Shown here: piece by piece, positions 1-5,160 of the stretch
How positions within the stretch are numbered: position 1 is the stretch's first letter
Layout of the letters: every line of letters begins with the position of its first letter
From: Chloroflexota bacterium
GTDB taxonomy: Bacteria > Chloroflexota > Anaerolineae > Aggregatilineales > UBA3940
DNA length: 5,160 nucleotides
NCBI GenBank assembly: GCA_024643825.1
Contig: JAHEME010000276.1
Span: 1-5,160 of the forward strand
Direction: 5' to 3'
Notes under the pieces: generated by a model
Databases searched by the model: none
The model's input: the letters and a program-made list of their open reading frames with translations, nothing else
What the model was told of the DNA's origin: nothing
Made by a program: the position numbers and the translations under genes

Positions 1-1057
1 CAATCTCCCCGATCTGGCTGCGCGCGCCATACGTGGCGCGGATGGTCAGGTGCAGCTCATGCTGAGTCACTTCGTCAACTATCGCATGGTGGGGCCTGAT
101 CTCAACACCCTGACTACCGATTGCAACCCGGTCATGCGTTCTGACTACGATGTCGATCCCGCCAAGTACAATGACGCCCAGTGGATCGCCTCCCCGTATA
201 CGGAAGACGGGCAGACGATCTATGCGCTGGTTCACAATGAATGGCGCGGCCTGGGCCGCTTCGGAGCATGCCCAAGCGGGACGTTCGATAGCTGCCTGGA
301 TACTTCGCTGACGCTGGCTGTATCCACTGATGGGGGCCGCACATACACACACGCCGGGGAACCTCCGGCGAATCTGGTGGCTACACTCCCCTACGCAGCA
401 CAGGCGGGGGCAGGCCCATTCGGGTTGCGTTCTCCGAGCAATATCATCAAGGGGCCGGATGGCTATTACTACGCCTATGCCAACTATCTTGAATACCGGG
501 GCGATAACCAATCGGTGTGCCTCATGCGCACAGACGATCTCAGCGATCCGTCTTCCTGGCGGTTCTGGAATGGGGTGGATTTCAATGGACAGTTTGTCAA
601 CCCATACACAGAATCGCTAACCGACCGCGACGCACACCTTTGCACGCCTCTGGACTGGGACGACATCGGCGCATCACTGGATGACAGCATTGTCTACAAT
701 ACGGTGATGGGGAAGTACGTCCTGATCGGCAACAGCGCCGACTGGTTCACCGACCATGAAGTCTGGGGATGGTATTACTCCTTCTCTGATGACCTGATTC
801 ACTGGTCGCATCGCAAGCTGCTTCTCGAAGTACCACTTCCCTGGACGGTAGATAACCCCGGCAGCGACCTTTCTTATCTCTATCCCTCGCTGATTGACTC
901 GGACAGCGACTCGCGCAACTTTTCGACAACGGATCAGACCCTCTACCTCTATGTGACTCGCCACAATCACGGGCCGGGAAGCCTGGATCGGGATTTAATC
1001 CGGTATCCGGTGCAGTTCTTTGGATCGGAGGGCGAGTATCTTCGTTCCCAGCCATAA
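1..1057 (+). CDS. Beta-propeller, glycosidase/sialidase-like protein (C-terminal part, 5' end outside window)
   Basis: The frame is open from the left edge (first full codon at 2) to a TAA at 1055-1057, giving about 351 visible residues. A GTG at 50 could be read as a start, but it has no ribosome binding site and the frame stays open upstream, so the gene most likely begins outside the window. Counting from that GTG codon, residues 92-99 (STDGGRTY) form an Asp-box (SxDxGxTW/Y), the turn motif of sialidase and BNR beta-propellers. Repeated aromatic, strand-like blocks such as WIASPY, YALVHNEW, GYYYAYANY and YVLIGNS follow the blade pattern of GH43- and GH33-like folds. Cysteines at 74 and 82 flank a short loop (CPSGTFDSC) that could be a disulphide in an exported protein. 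No catalytic triad can be assigned confidently and the signal peptide region is not visible. Family resemblance is from memory of similar hypothetical proteins; substrate is unknown. It is the only gene left of the hairpin at 1093-1121. Confidence 0.8.
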   Translation, partial: NLPDLAARAIRGADGQVQLMLSHFVNYRMVGPDLNTLTTDCNPVMRSDYDVDPAKYNDAQWIASPYTEDGQTIYALVHNEWRGLGRFGACPSGTFDSCLDTSLTLAVSTDGGRTYTHAGEPPANLVATLPYAAQAGAGPFGLRSPSNIIKGPDGYYYAYANYLEYRGDNQSVCLMRTDDLSDPSSWRFWNGVDFNGQFVNPYTESLTDRDAHLCTPLDWDDIGASLDDSIVYNTVMGKYVLIGNSADWFTDHEVWGWYYSFSDDLIHWSHRKLLLEVPLPWTVDNPGSDLSYLYPSLIDSDSDSRNFSTTDQTLYLYVTRHNHGPGSLDRDLIRYPVQFFGSEGEYLRSQP

Positions 1058-1092
1058 TGGACGCTTATCTTCCCGCTTGTGAGAACCATCAA

Positions 1093-1121
1093 AACTGCCC
1101 GGCCATTGTGGTCGGGCAGTT
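1093..1121. terminator. Bidirectional hairpin terminator between convergent genes
   Basis: Arms 1093-1105 and 1109-1121 pair over 13 bp (one G-T wobble) around a 3-base TTG loop. The hairpin starts 35 bases after the propeller gene's stop and lies about 80 bases beyond the cyclase gene's stop on the other strand. Read leftward, the stem is followed by TTTT (complement of the AAAA at 1091-1094, partly within the stem), so it fits a rho-independent terminator best for the cyclase transcript. Read rightward, it is followed only by a mixed TTCGTGTCTCT stretch, so termination of the propeller gene may be weaker. Confidence 0.75.
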
Positions 1122-1202
1122 CGTGTCTCTGGAGGGGTTGAACATCGCCAAACGTGGGATGACCTCAACAGGGAAAATACGACCATTCAGCGAAGAGGCG
1201 AT

Positions 1203-2759
1203 TCACCCAACCACCTGATCGATGCCAGTGACCCGGTACACGTTCACTAGTTCTTCTATCCCCCTCAGTTCAACCTCTATAGGTTCAACTTCGCAGTGAT
1301 GCTGGTCGAGCGTGTCGACCACCCCAGCAGACGTGTAGACCGCTTCGGTAAGATAAATCTCGTTTCCCCCTGCGCTGCCTTGCACCCGTGAAGCAATATT
1401 GACCGTCTGACCGAAATAATCAATGCGCTCGTTCAAAGTGACCGATATGGCTGCGCCTCTGTGAATACCAATTTTCAGGATCAGTGCTCCGCGTTGTGAA
1501 GTTTGGTTCAATCGCTCAAGCTCCGTTAGCATTTCCAGCCCTGCGCTAACAGCTTCTTTCGGCTGGGTAAACGTCGCCATGATCGCATCGCCGATGGTTT
1601 TTACAACGGCCCCGTGCTGGTTCAAGATTGCCTGATTCAAAACGCCATAGTGCTCTCGCACCAGCGCAAACGCATTCAGGTCACCAATCTGGTTGTAGAG
1701 TTGTGTGGAGCCTTTCAGATCGGTGAACAGAATGGTCACGTCCTTGACACTGAAGCCGTCCGATTCTCGAAAGACTTCAGAACGGAACAGATCGTGAAAT
1801 GTTTGGCAGGCAAACAGTCGCTTGGCAGTCAGGCGCGGGGAAAACTGGCAATCAGGATACCCTTCAATTGCCTGAAAGGAAGCCGCAATTACCAGAAGCG
1901 CTGCTTCAAACCTGGCTGATTGCTCAAATTCCAGCACAACTTTGCCCGGGCGCAGCGCATAAAATGCCCCTGTAAACAGTCTGTGACCAACATAGATTTC
2001 GCCCGGCTGAATTTCAGGCAGAGACAACTCAAATCCATGATCAGTATATTGGATGCTGGCTGTTTGAACCTCCGTTGCAGGTTCGCCATTGACAATAAAT
2101 GCAAATCCCTTCATATGAAACAGGTCACTGCAATCAAGCAGCCCGGGTTCAATCTCTGCTTCGACTGTAATTCTTTCGCCCGGTGAGAACGTCGAAAAAT
2201 GTTTTTCGAACGCCTCCCGAAAATCTGCCAGGGTCTGGGTCCCGTCATGTCCAAATCGTGCATCAGGCTCAAATCGATACTTGAAATAATACTCGTCCAA
2301 GGATAAGGATTCGGGGTGGTGAAACCGAAGAGAGCGAATCGAGGGCGAAAGTGTGAACGTGATCTGAACGAAGTCATCCAATGTTGCGCGGTCGGTGCGG
2401 GTGCAAACAGCGCAGCTGCTTTGCGACTGCAGCCCATGCAGATTTCGAAAGCTCTGGGTGATCAGCCCACAGCAGGGGCAGAGGACGTTCCAATCCATAT
2501 AGAACAGCCCGGCTTTGACACTGTGCAAGAACAAATCAATGGCCTCGTGTTCATCGACACTTTTCTCCAGCGCCCATCGAATCGGGTTGACACGAAACAG
2601 GTCTTCATCATTGGCTGTGCGGATGGTGCTTTCCAGTTTGGACATCACTCTGGGGCTCCAATTGCGCACGCCCTCAACCTTTGCCAGACCTGCGTCAAGC
2701 TGATCTTCGCTGATCTTGAATTCCAATTCTGCCTCCCACGGCCCGTGAGAATCAAACAT
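1203..2759 (-). CDS. Class III adenylate cyclase with DUF5939-type zinc-ribbon N-terminal region
   Basis: Predicted cytoplasmic enzyme converting ATP to cAMP and pyrophosphate; 518 residues from the ATG at 2759. The C-terminal catalytic domain (about 339-510) has every canonical class III residue: metal-binding D347 (LFTDLKGST) and D391 (VKTIGDA), adenine-selecting K387 and D447 (DYFGQTVN), and transition-state residues N454 and R458 (NIASR). It should therefore be active, as a homodimer. Residues about 55-330 resemble the DUF5939 region that precedes such cyclases: a helical segment (INP/VNP...LFLHSVKAGL) followed by two cysteine pairs, C94/C97 and C116/C119, which probably bind zinc, then beta-rich sequence. 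There are no membrane segments. The frame is open further upstream, to a GTG at 2912 (569 residues) and a GTG at 2795. The extra N-terminus is R/P-rich and non-domain-like, and none of these starts has a clear Shine-Dalgarno, so the start is uncertain. GC content looks lower than in the neighbouring genes. The sensed signal is unknown. Confidence 0.9.
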   Translation of the reverse strand: MFDSHGPWEAELEFKISEDQLDAGLAKVEGVRNWSPRVMSKLESTIRTANDEDLFRVNPIRWALEKSVDEHEAIDLFLHSVKAGLFYMDWNVLCPCCGLITQSFRNLHGLQSQSSCAVCTRTDRATLDDFVQITFTLSPSIRSLRFHHPESLSLDEYYFKYRFEPDARFGHDGTQTLADFREAFEKHFSTFSPGERITVEAEIEPGLLDCSDLFHMKGFAFIVNGEPATEVQTASIQYTDHGFELSLPEIQPGEIYVGHRLFTGAFYALRPGKVVLEFEQSARFEAALLVIAASFQAIEGYPDCQFSPRLTAKRLFACQTFHDLFRSEVFRESDGFSVKDVTILFTDLKGSTQLYNQIGDLNAFALVREHYGVLNQAILNQHGAVVKTIGDAIMATFTQPKEAVSAGLEMLTELERLNQTSQRGALILKIGIHRGAAISVTLNERIDYFGQTVNIASRVQGSAGGNEIYLTEAVYTSAGVVDTLDQHHCEVEPIEVELRGIEELVNVYRVTGIDQVVG

Positions 2760-2994
2760 ACGCAGGGCGATTGTAGTAGTGGTGCCGTCTTGCACTCTGG
2801 CAGATTGTCCACCATTGGTATGCTGTCCGCAAATCGGGCCGCCATGCGGCCTTAGTGGTCGAAATTGCAGCGTTAGACTTGGCCTGATTGGGCAGAGCGC
2901 GTTCTTCGTCACCGATCTCGATCAGTTTGTGGAGTTCTTCCACGATGCCGATGGCTGCCTGATGGCGGAGAAGCCGCTGACGTGACTGAGAAGG

Positions 2995-3025
2995 TTGCAG
3001 GAGTATCCATACTCCGTGATACAAT
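2995..3025 (+). promoter_or_regulatory. Candidate promoter with 19-bp spacer containing a perfect dyad (MerR-like geometry)
   Basis: TTGCAG at 2995-3000 and TACAAT at 3020-3025 are spaced by 19 bp. The -10 matches consensus at five of six positions, the -35 only in its TTG. Within and touching the spacer, GGAGTAT (3000-3006) and ATACTCC (3009-3015) form a perfect 7+7 inverted repeat around CC. Promoters controlled by MerR-family activators typically have an over-long 19-20 bp spacer with the operator dyad lying inside it, close to the -35, as here. The start of transcription would be near 3032, giving a leader of about 39 bases to the ATG at 3071. The regulator is not in the window and its identity is inference. 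Confidence 0.45.
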
Positions 3026-3054
3026 GGCCCTAATTTCATTGGGGTCTTTTTGCG

Positions 3055-3062
3055 GGAGGAGG
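3055..3062 (+). promoter_or_regulatory. Strong ribosome binding site for the membrane protein gene
   Basis: GGAGGAGG lies 8 bases before the ATG at 3071. It decides the start: the in-frame TTG at 3050 lies upstream of this site and is not a plausible initiation codon. Confidence 0.8.
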
Positions 3063-3070
3063 CTGGAGTC

Positions 3071-3559
3071 ATGAGTCAAACTGTCACACGATTTCGCCAG
3101 GTTGTTGATTGGAGCGCTGCTATCTGGGCGGGCATCATCAGCGGCCTGCTGTTTCTGGTCGCCAATGTTGTCTTGAGCGCCATTCAGTTGGGCAGTCCGT
3201 GGATCATTTTCCGGGTGCTGGCCTCGGTGGTGATGGGCAGCAGCGTGCTGCCGCCGCCGACCACGTTCGATGCGGTGATCCTCATCGTTGGACTGGGAAC
3301 GCACCTGGTTCTCTCTGTGATCTTCGCCGGTATCCTTGCCGTGATCATCCATCGCTGGGGGCTGCTGGTCGGTATTGTGGGTGGAGCGATCTTCGGCCTC
3401 GCGCTATACGCGATCAACTTCTACACGTTCTCGTATTTCTTCCCGTGGTTCTTCGCATTCAAAAGCTGGATGATGCTGGTCAGCCATCTGATCTTTGGGG
3501 CTGCCGCCGGGGGCGTGTACGAAGCCCTTGAAGTAGAAGAATTCGTTCCTGTCGAGTGA
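3071..3559 (+). CDS. Four-helix integral membrane protein of unknown function
   Basis: A 162-residue protein starting at the ATG with a strong Shine-Dalgarno. Four hydrophobic segments are visible at about residues 15-38, 67-92, 95-117 and 134-152, joined by short loops. Arginines at 7 and 9 before helix 1 suggest the N-terminus is cytoplasmic, and with four helices the acidic C-terminus (EALEVEEF) would be cytoplasmic too. A conserved-looking LPPPTTFD motif (residues 60-67) sits just before helix 2. Similar small proteins with a VLPPPATFD-like motif occur in many bacteria as hypotheticals, sometimes mislabelled as transporter fragments; that is recalled, not checked. It is far too short for a symporter and shows no catalytic motif. 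It is first in a rightward pair, 125 bases ahead of the M48 protease, with no hairpin terminator between, so co-transcription is possible. Expression may be controlled by the dyad-containing promoter at 2995-3025. Confidence 0.85.
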   Translation: MSQTVTRFRQVVDWSAAIWAGIISGLLFLVANVVLSAIQLGSPWIIFRVLASVVMGSSVLPPPTTFDAVILIVGLGTHLVLSVIFAGILAVIIHRWGLLVGIVGGAIFGLALYAINFYTFSYFFPWFFAFKSWMMLVSHLIFGAAAGGVYEALEVEEFVPVE

Positions 3560-3622
3560 TCTTTGGCTTCTTGCCATTGACCTGTGCCCAAAACCAGACG
3601 AACGGAGAGTGCTATGCGTGAG

Positions 3623-3672
3623 TCTTCTTCCCTAAACTCATCACCCATCACTCAAAACTCATCACTATCTTT
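3623..3672 (+). repeat. G-free tract with an 11-bp direct repeat
   Basis: The + strand has no G for 50 bases here. Inside it AAACTCATCAC occurs twice, at 3634-3644 and 3655-3665, exactly 21 bases apart, and a related CCATCACTCA lies between them. The tract ends one base before the protease ribosome binding site. It could be a duplicated binding site (two helical turns apart), a remnant of a short intergenic repeat family, or an unstructured leader segment. Confidence 0.6.
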
Positions 3673-3673
3673 G

Positions 3674-3678
3674 AAGGA
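3674..3678 (+). promoter_or_regulatory. Ribosome binding site for the M48 protease gene
   Basis: AAGGA with 6 bases to the ATG at 3685. It supports this start over any later in-frame methionine such as codon 18, which lacks a comparable site. Confidence 0.7.
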
Positions 3679-3684
3679 ATTCTC

Positions 3685-4575
3685 ATGGGCTATCAAGGAA
3701 GACCAAAGTTCAATCAGGTGGTGCAAACGCGCGCCATGCCGCTTTCCTCCCGCCCCACCGGGCGATCACGCGGTGGACGTTTCCTCGTCGCTCTTGTACT
3801 CGCGGCCTTTGCCATCATCTCCTACATGGGGTCGCGCGTGTACAACCCGATCACGGGGGAAGATCAGTATATCAACATCACGCCGGAGCAAGAAATTGCG
3901 ATAGGACTTCAGGCTGTACCGGAGATGGAGCAGCAGTTCGGCGGGCCGGAGCCAGATCAGCAAGCGCAGGCTCTGATTGACGCGGTAGGGCAACGTCTGG
4001 TAGCAAACAGTATAGCGTCACAGTCGGGCTACCCATTTGAATTTACCCTGCTGGCGGATCAACAGACGATCAATGCTTTCGCCCTGCCCGGCGGGCAAAT
4101 CTTCATCACGGATGCGCTGCTGGTGCGGCTGGAGACAGAAGGTCAGTTAGCCGGGGTGCTGGGTCACGAAATCGTGCATGTGATCGCCCGGCACGGCGCG
4201 CAGCAAATGGCGCAGCAGCAGCTCAGTGACGGCCTCACGGGGGCGCTGGTGATGGCGACGTACGACCCCAATGATCCACGCACCCAGAATACGGCTCAGG
4301 TTGCGATGATGATCTCGCAGTTGGTAGCGCTCCGGTATGGGCGCGGAGACGAGCTTCAAGCAGATGAACTGGGCGTTACCATCATGAGTCAGGCAGGCTA
4401 CGATCCGCGCGCGATGATCGGCGTGCAGGAGGTTCTCATCGCCGCCAGCCAGGGACAAGCCTCGCAGCCAGAGATTCTGAGCACGCATCCTGATCCAGGG
4501 AACCGCATCGAGCATATTCAGGCAGCAATCGATGCTCTCTATCCGAATGGCGTACCGGATGGTCTCACCCCATAG
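3685..4575 (+). CDS. Membrane-anchored M48-family zinc metalloprotease
   Basis: A 296-residue protein of the M48 (Oma1/BepA/HtpX-like) peptidase family, expected to degrade misfolded or damaged envelope proteins. A basic N-terminus (R/K-rich, residues 6-32) is followed by one hydrophobic helix at about 33-50, which looks like an uncleaved signal anchor that places the catalytic domain outside the cytoplasm; there is no lipobox cysteine. The zinc site is complete: HEIVH at 161-165 gives H161 and H165 as ligands and E162 as the catalytic base, and E223 in the downstream ELQAD motif (223-227) is the expected third ligand. The family's NAFALPGG segment (130-137) precedes it, and the C-terminal THPDPGNRI motif (267-275) is also present. 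No TPR repeats follow, so this is a short, single-domain member, unlike BepA. Glutamine-rich sequence after HExxH (172-179) is a local oddity. It follows the membrane protein gene on the same strand and may share its transcript. Confidence 0.93.
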   Translation: MGYQGRPKFNQVVQTRAMPLSSRPTGRSRGGRFLVALVLAAFAIISYMGSRVYNPITGEDQYINITPEQEIAIGLQAVPEMEQQFGGPEPDQQAQALIDAVGQRLVANSIASQSGYPFEFTLLADQQTINAFALPGGQIFITDALLVRLETEGQLAGVLGHEIVHVIARHGAQQMAQQQLSDGLTGALVMATYDPNDPRTQNTAQVAMMISQLVALRYGRGDELQADELGVTIMSQAGYDPRAMIGVQEVLIAASQGQASQPEILSTHPDPGNRIEHIQAAIDALYPNGVPDGLTP

Positions 4576-4610
4576 AGAGTACTCGATTCAATTGTTTTGT
4601 CAGCGAAAAC

Positions 4611-4645
4611 GGGTATGGGGGCATAGCGACGCTATGCCCTTACCC
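4611..4645. terminator. Strong palindrome, probable bidirectional terminator between convergent genes
   Basis: GGGCATAGC (4619-4627) and GCTATGCCC (4631-4639) pair perfectly over 9 bp around GAC. An outer GGGTA/TACCC pair (4611-4615 with 4641-4645) extends it past a small internal bulge. It lies between the protease stop (4575) and the STAS stop (4666), which face each other. Read leftward, the hairpin is followed by GTTTTC, favouring termination of the STAS transcript; on the rightward side there is no T-run. It may alternatively be a copy of a dispersed palindromic repeat. Confidence 0.65.
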
Positions 4646-4665
4646 TGCAAGGAATCAGGGGCTAC

Positions 4666-5022
4666 TTACGCAGATTCGAGATTCTTGAGGGCCTCATCAG
4701 CGGTGGAGTAGAGGTTGAAGAGTTCGTTGAACCCTGCCAGCGAAAGCACTTCCGACACCCGATCGGTAGCTGAAGCAAGATACATATTGCCACCCCCACG
4801 CCGCAGCATCTTCCCCTTGACCAGCAGCAGTGCCATCCCTGCCGACGAGATGAATCCGACATCTGCCAGGTCAATCAGCACTTTGCTGGTGCGGTCGCTG
4901 ATCGCAGAGGTTAGAGGCTCATCCACCATCTGAGTCCCCAGCGAGTCGAGATCGCCCTTGATCTGAATCCATTTGATGCCGCTGTCTCGCTCGACGACGG
5001 AGACCGTCGTGGGTTCGTTCAT
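4666..5022 (-). CDS. STAS-domain protein, anti-anti-sigma factor-like
   Basis: A 118-residue single-domain protein resembling SpoIIAA/RsbV antagonists, which bind a serine-kinase anti-sigma factor when unphosphorylated and so release the sigma factor or another partner. Visible hallmarks are an early beta-strand pair (KWIQIKGDLDS), the central VLIDLADVGFISSAGMALLL segment (48-67), and a C-terminal helix pair. Aligned on the conserved glycine (G62), S60 matches the phosphorylated serine of SpoIIAA, although the usual DSSG reads SSAG here, with the Asp replaced by Ser. The start was chosen at 5022 because GAGAGG at 5033-5038 lies 10 bases upstream; the alternative ATG at 5031 would sit only one base from that site. 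No RsbW-like kinase, PP2C phosphatase or sigma factor gene is next to it, so it looks like an orphan whose partners are encoded elsewhere, or whose role is non-sigma signalling. Confidence 0.92.
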   Translation of the reverse strand: MNEPTTVSVVERDSGIKWIQIKGDLDSLGTQMVDEPLTSAISDRTSKVLIDLADVGFISSAGMALLLVKGKMLRRGGGNMYLASATDRVSEVLSLAGFNELFNLYSTADEALKNLESA

Positions 5023-5032
5023 GGGAACCATA

Positions 5033-5038
5033 CCTCTC
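5033..5038 (-). promoter_or_regulatory. Ribosome binding site that decides the STAS start
   Basis: On the minus strand this reads GAGAGG. It is 10 bases from the ATG at 5022 and one base from the ATG at 5031, so the downstream ATG is favoured and the protein begins MNEPTT. Confidence 0.6.
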
Positions 5039-5075
5039 TATGATGCGATCAGGGTAACGACCCAGTGTGCTCCCC

Positions 5076-5081
5076 ATTATG
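5076..5081 (-). promoter_or_regulatory. Possible -10 element for the STAS gene
   Basis: The minus strand reads CATAAT, five of six matches to the -10 consensus, about 54 bases before the chosen start codon. No good -35 is found 16-18 bases further upstream (the hexamer at 17 bases reads TGTGCT), so this is a weak call. The rest of 5023-5160 shows nothing else I can support. Confidence 0.25.
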
Positions 5082-5160
5082 CCCGATTTCTCCCCTAAAG
5101 CACAGAGCAAGTTATGAATTCGCGGTTTGTCTTTCGTTGTGTCAGCAGTAGAATACCCAT

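Larger units (their letters stand above)
2760..3070. other. Divergent intergenic/control region between cyclase and membrane protein genes
   Basis: About 311 bases with no convincing gene, if the cyclase starts at 2759. The left part (2760-2912) is an in-frame upstream extension of the cyclase and could be coding if a GTG start is used. Short open frames exist on both strands, but none has a good ribosome binding site or recognisable protein. The right part carries the promoter-like element at 2995-3025 and the ribosome binding site at 3055-3062. No clear promoter for the leftward cyclase was found. Confidence 0.55.

Noticed and set aside
23..40. Perfect 7-bp inverted repeat around TACG (a UNCG-type tetraloop in RNA)
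   Set aside because: It lies inside the propeller coding sequence, has no T-run, and is closed by A-U rather than the stabilising C-G. It is likely a chance result of GC-rich codons.
2316..2855. Long open frame (179 codons) on the plus strand opposite the cyclase
   Set aside because: It lies almost entirely antisense to the conserved DUF5939-like region, has no ribosome binding site or recognisable protein features, and is best explained as a shadow of the real gene.
2752..3072. Minus-strand 106-codon frame covering the divergent control region
   Set aside because: Its start lies opposite the membrane protein's ribosome binding site and it overlaps the promoter-like dyad and the cyclase start. 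It has no recognisable domain. Only a short central stretch looks protein-like.
3577..3582. TTGACC as a -35 for a separate protease promoter
   Set aside because: No acceptable -10 hexamer lies 16-19 bases downstream, so an independent promoter cannot be supported.
3614..3904. Plus-strand frame starting ATG at 3614 with a GGAGAG just upstream
   Set aside because: The ribosome-binding-like site is attractive, but the frame runs through the G-free repeat tract and then overlaps the protease out of frame. The product is S/R/P-rich with no domain, so it is probably spurious, though a short leader peptide cannot be excluded.
5114..5160. ATG at 5114 opening a rightward frame to the window edge
   Set aside because: Only 15 complete codons are visible, without a good ribosome binding site or recognisable sequence, so it cannot be called a gene.

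Overview
The window holds five protein-coding genes in three blocks, with no RNA genes, insertion sequences or CRISPR arrays visible. The gene types, mixed GC content, and terminator and RBS styles indicate a free-living bacterium. A class III cyclase with a DUF5939-type sensor half, an anchored M48 protease and an orphan STAS protein would fit a Chloroflexota-like (Anaerolineae-type) genome. That placement is an inference from gene flavour, not a proven assignment.

Layout: (1) The 3' part of a rightward gene runs off the left edge and ends at 1057. It encodes a beta-propeller protein resembling glycosidases and sialidases. (2) A leftward gene (1203 to about 2759) encodes an apparently intact adenylate cyclase with a zinc-ribbon-bearing N-terminal half. 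It converges on gene 1, and a 13-bp hairpin lies between the two stops. (3) A roughly 300-bp divergent control region follows. It holds a promoter-like element with a 19-bp spacer and a perfect dyad inside it. (4) Two rightward genes come next: a small four-helix membrane protein (3071-3559) and a membrane-anchored M48 zinc metalloprotease (3685-4575). They are separated by a 125-bp gap containing a G-free, internally repeated tract. (5) A leftward STAS (anti-anti-sigma-like) gene (4666-5022) converges on the protease, with another strong palindrome between the stops.

Functionally, the window looks like signalling and envelope upkeep rather than one pathway. The cyclase would make cAMP in the cytoplasm in response to an unknown input. 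The STAS protein would act in a partner-switching circuit whose kinase and phosphatase are not in the window. The membrane protein and protease may be co-transcribed and both act at the membrane. The most distinctive non-coding signal is the MerR-like promoter geometry upstream of the membrane protein gene. I found no convincing evidence for a wholly new multi-gene system here.
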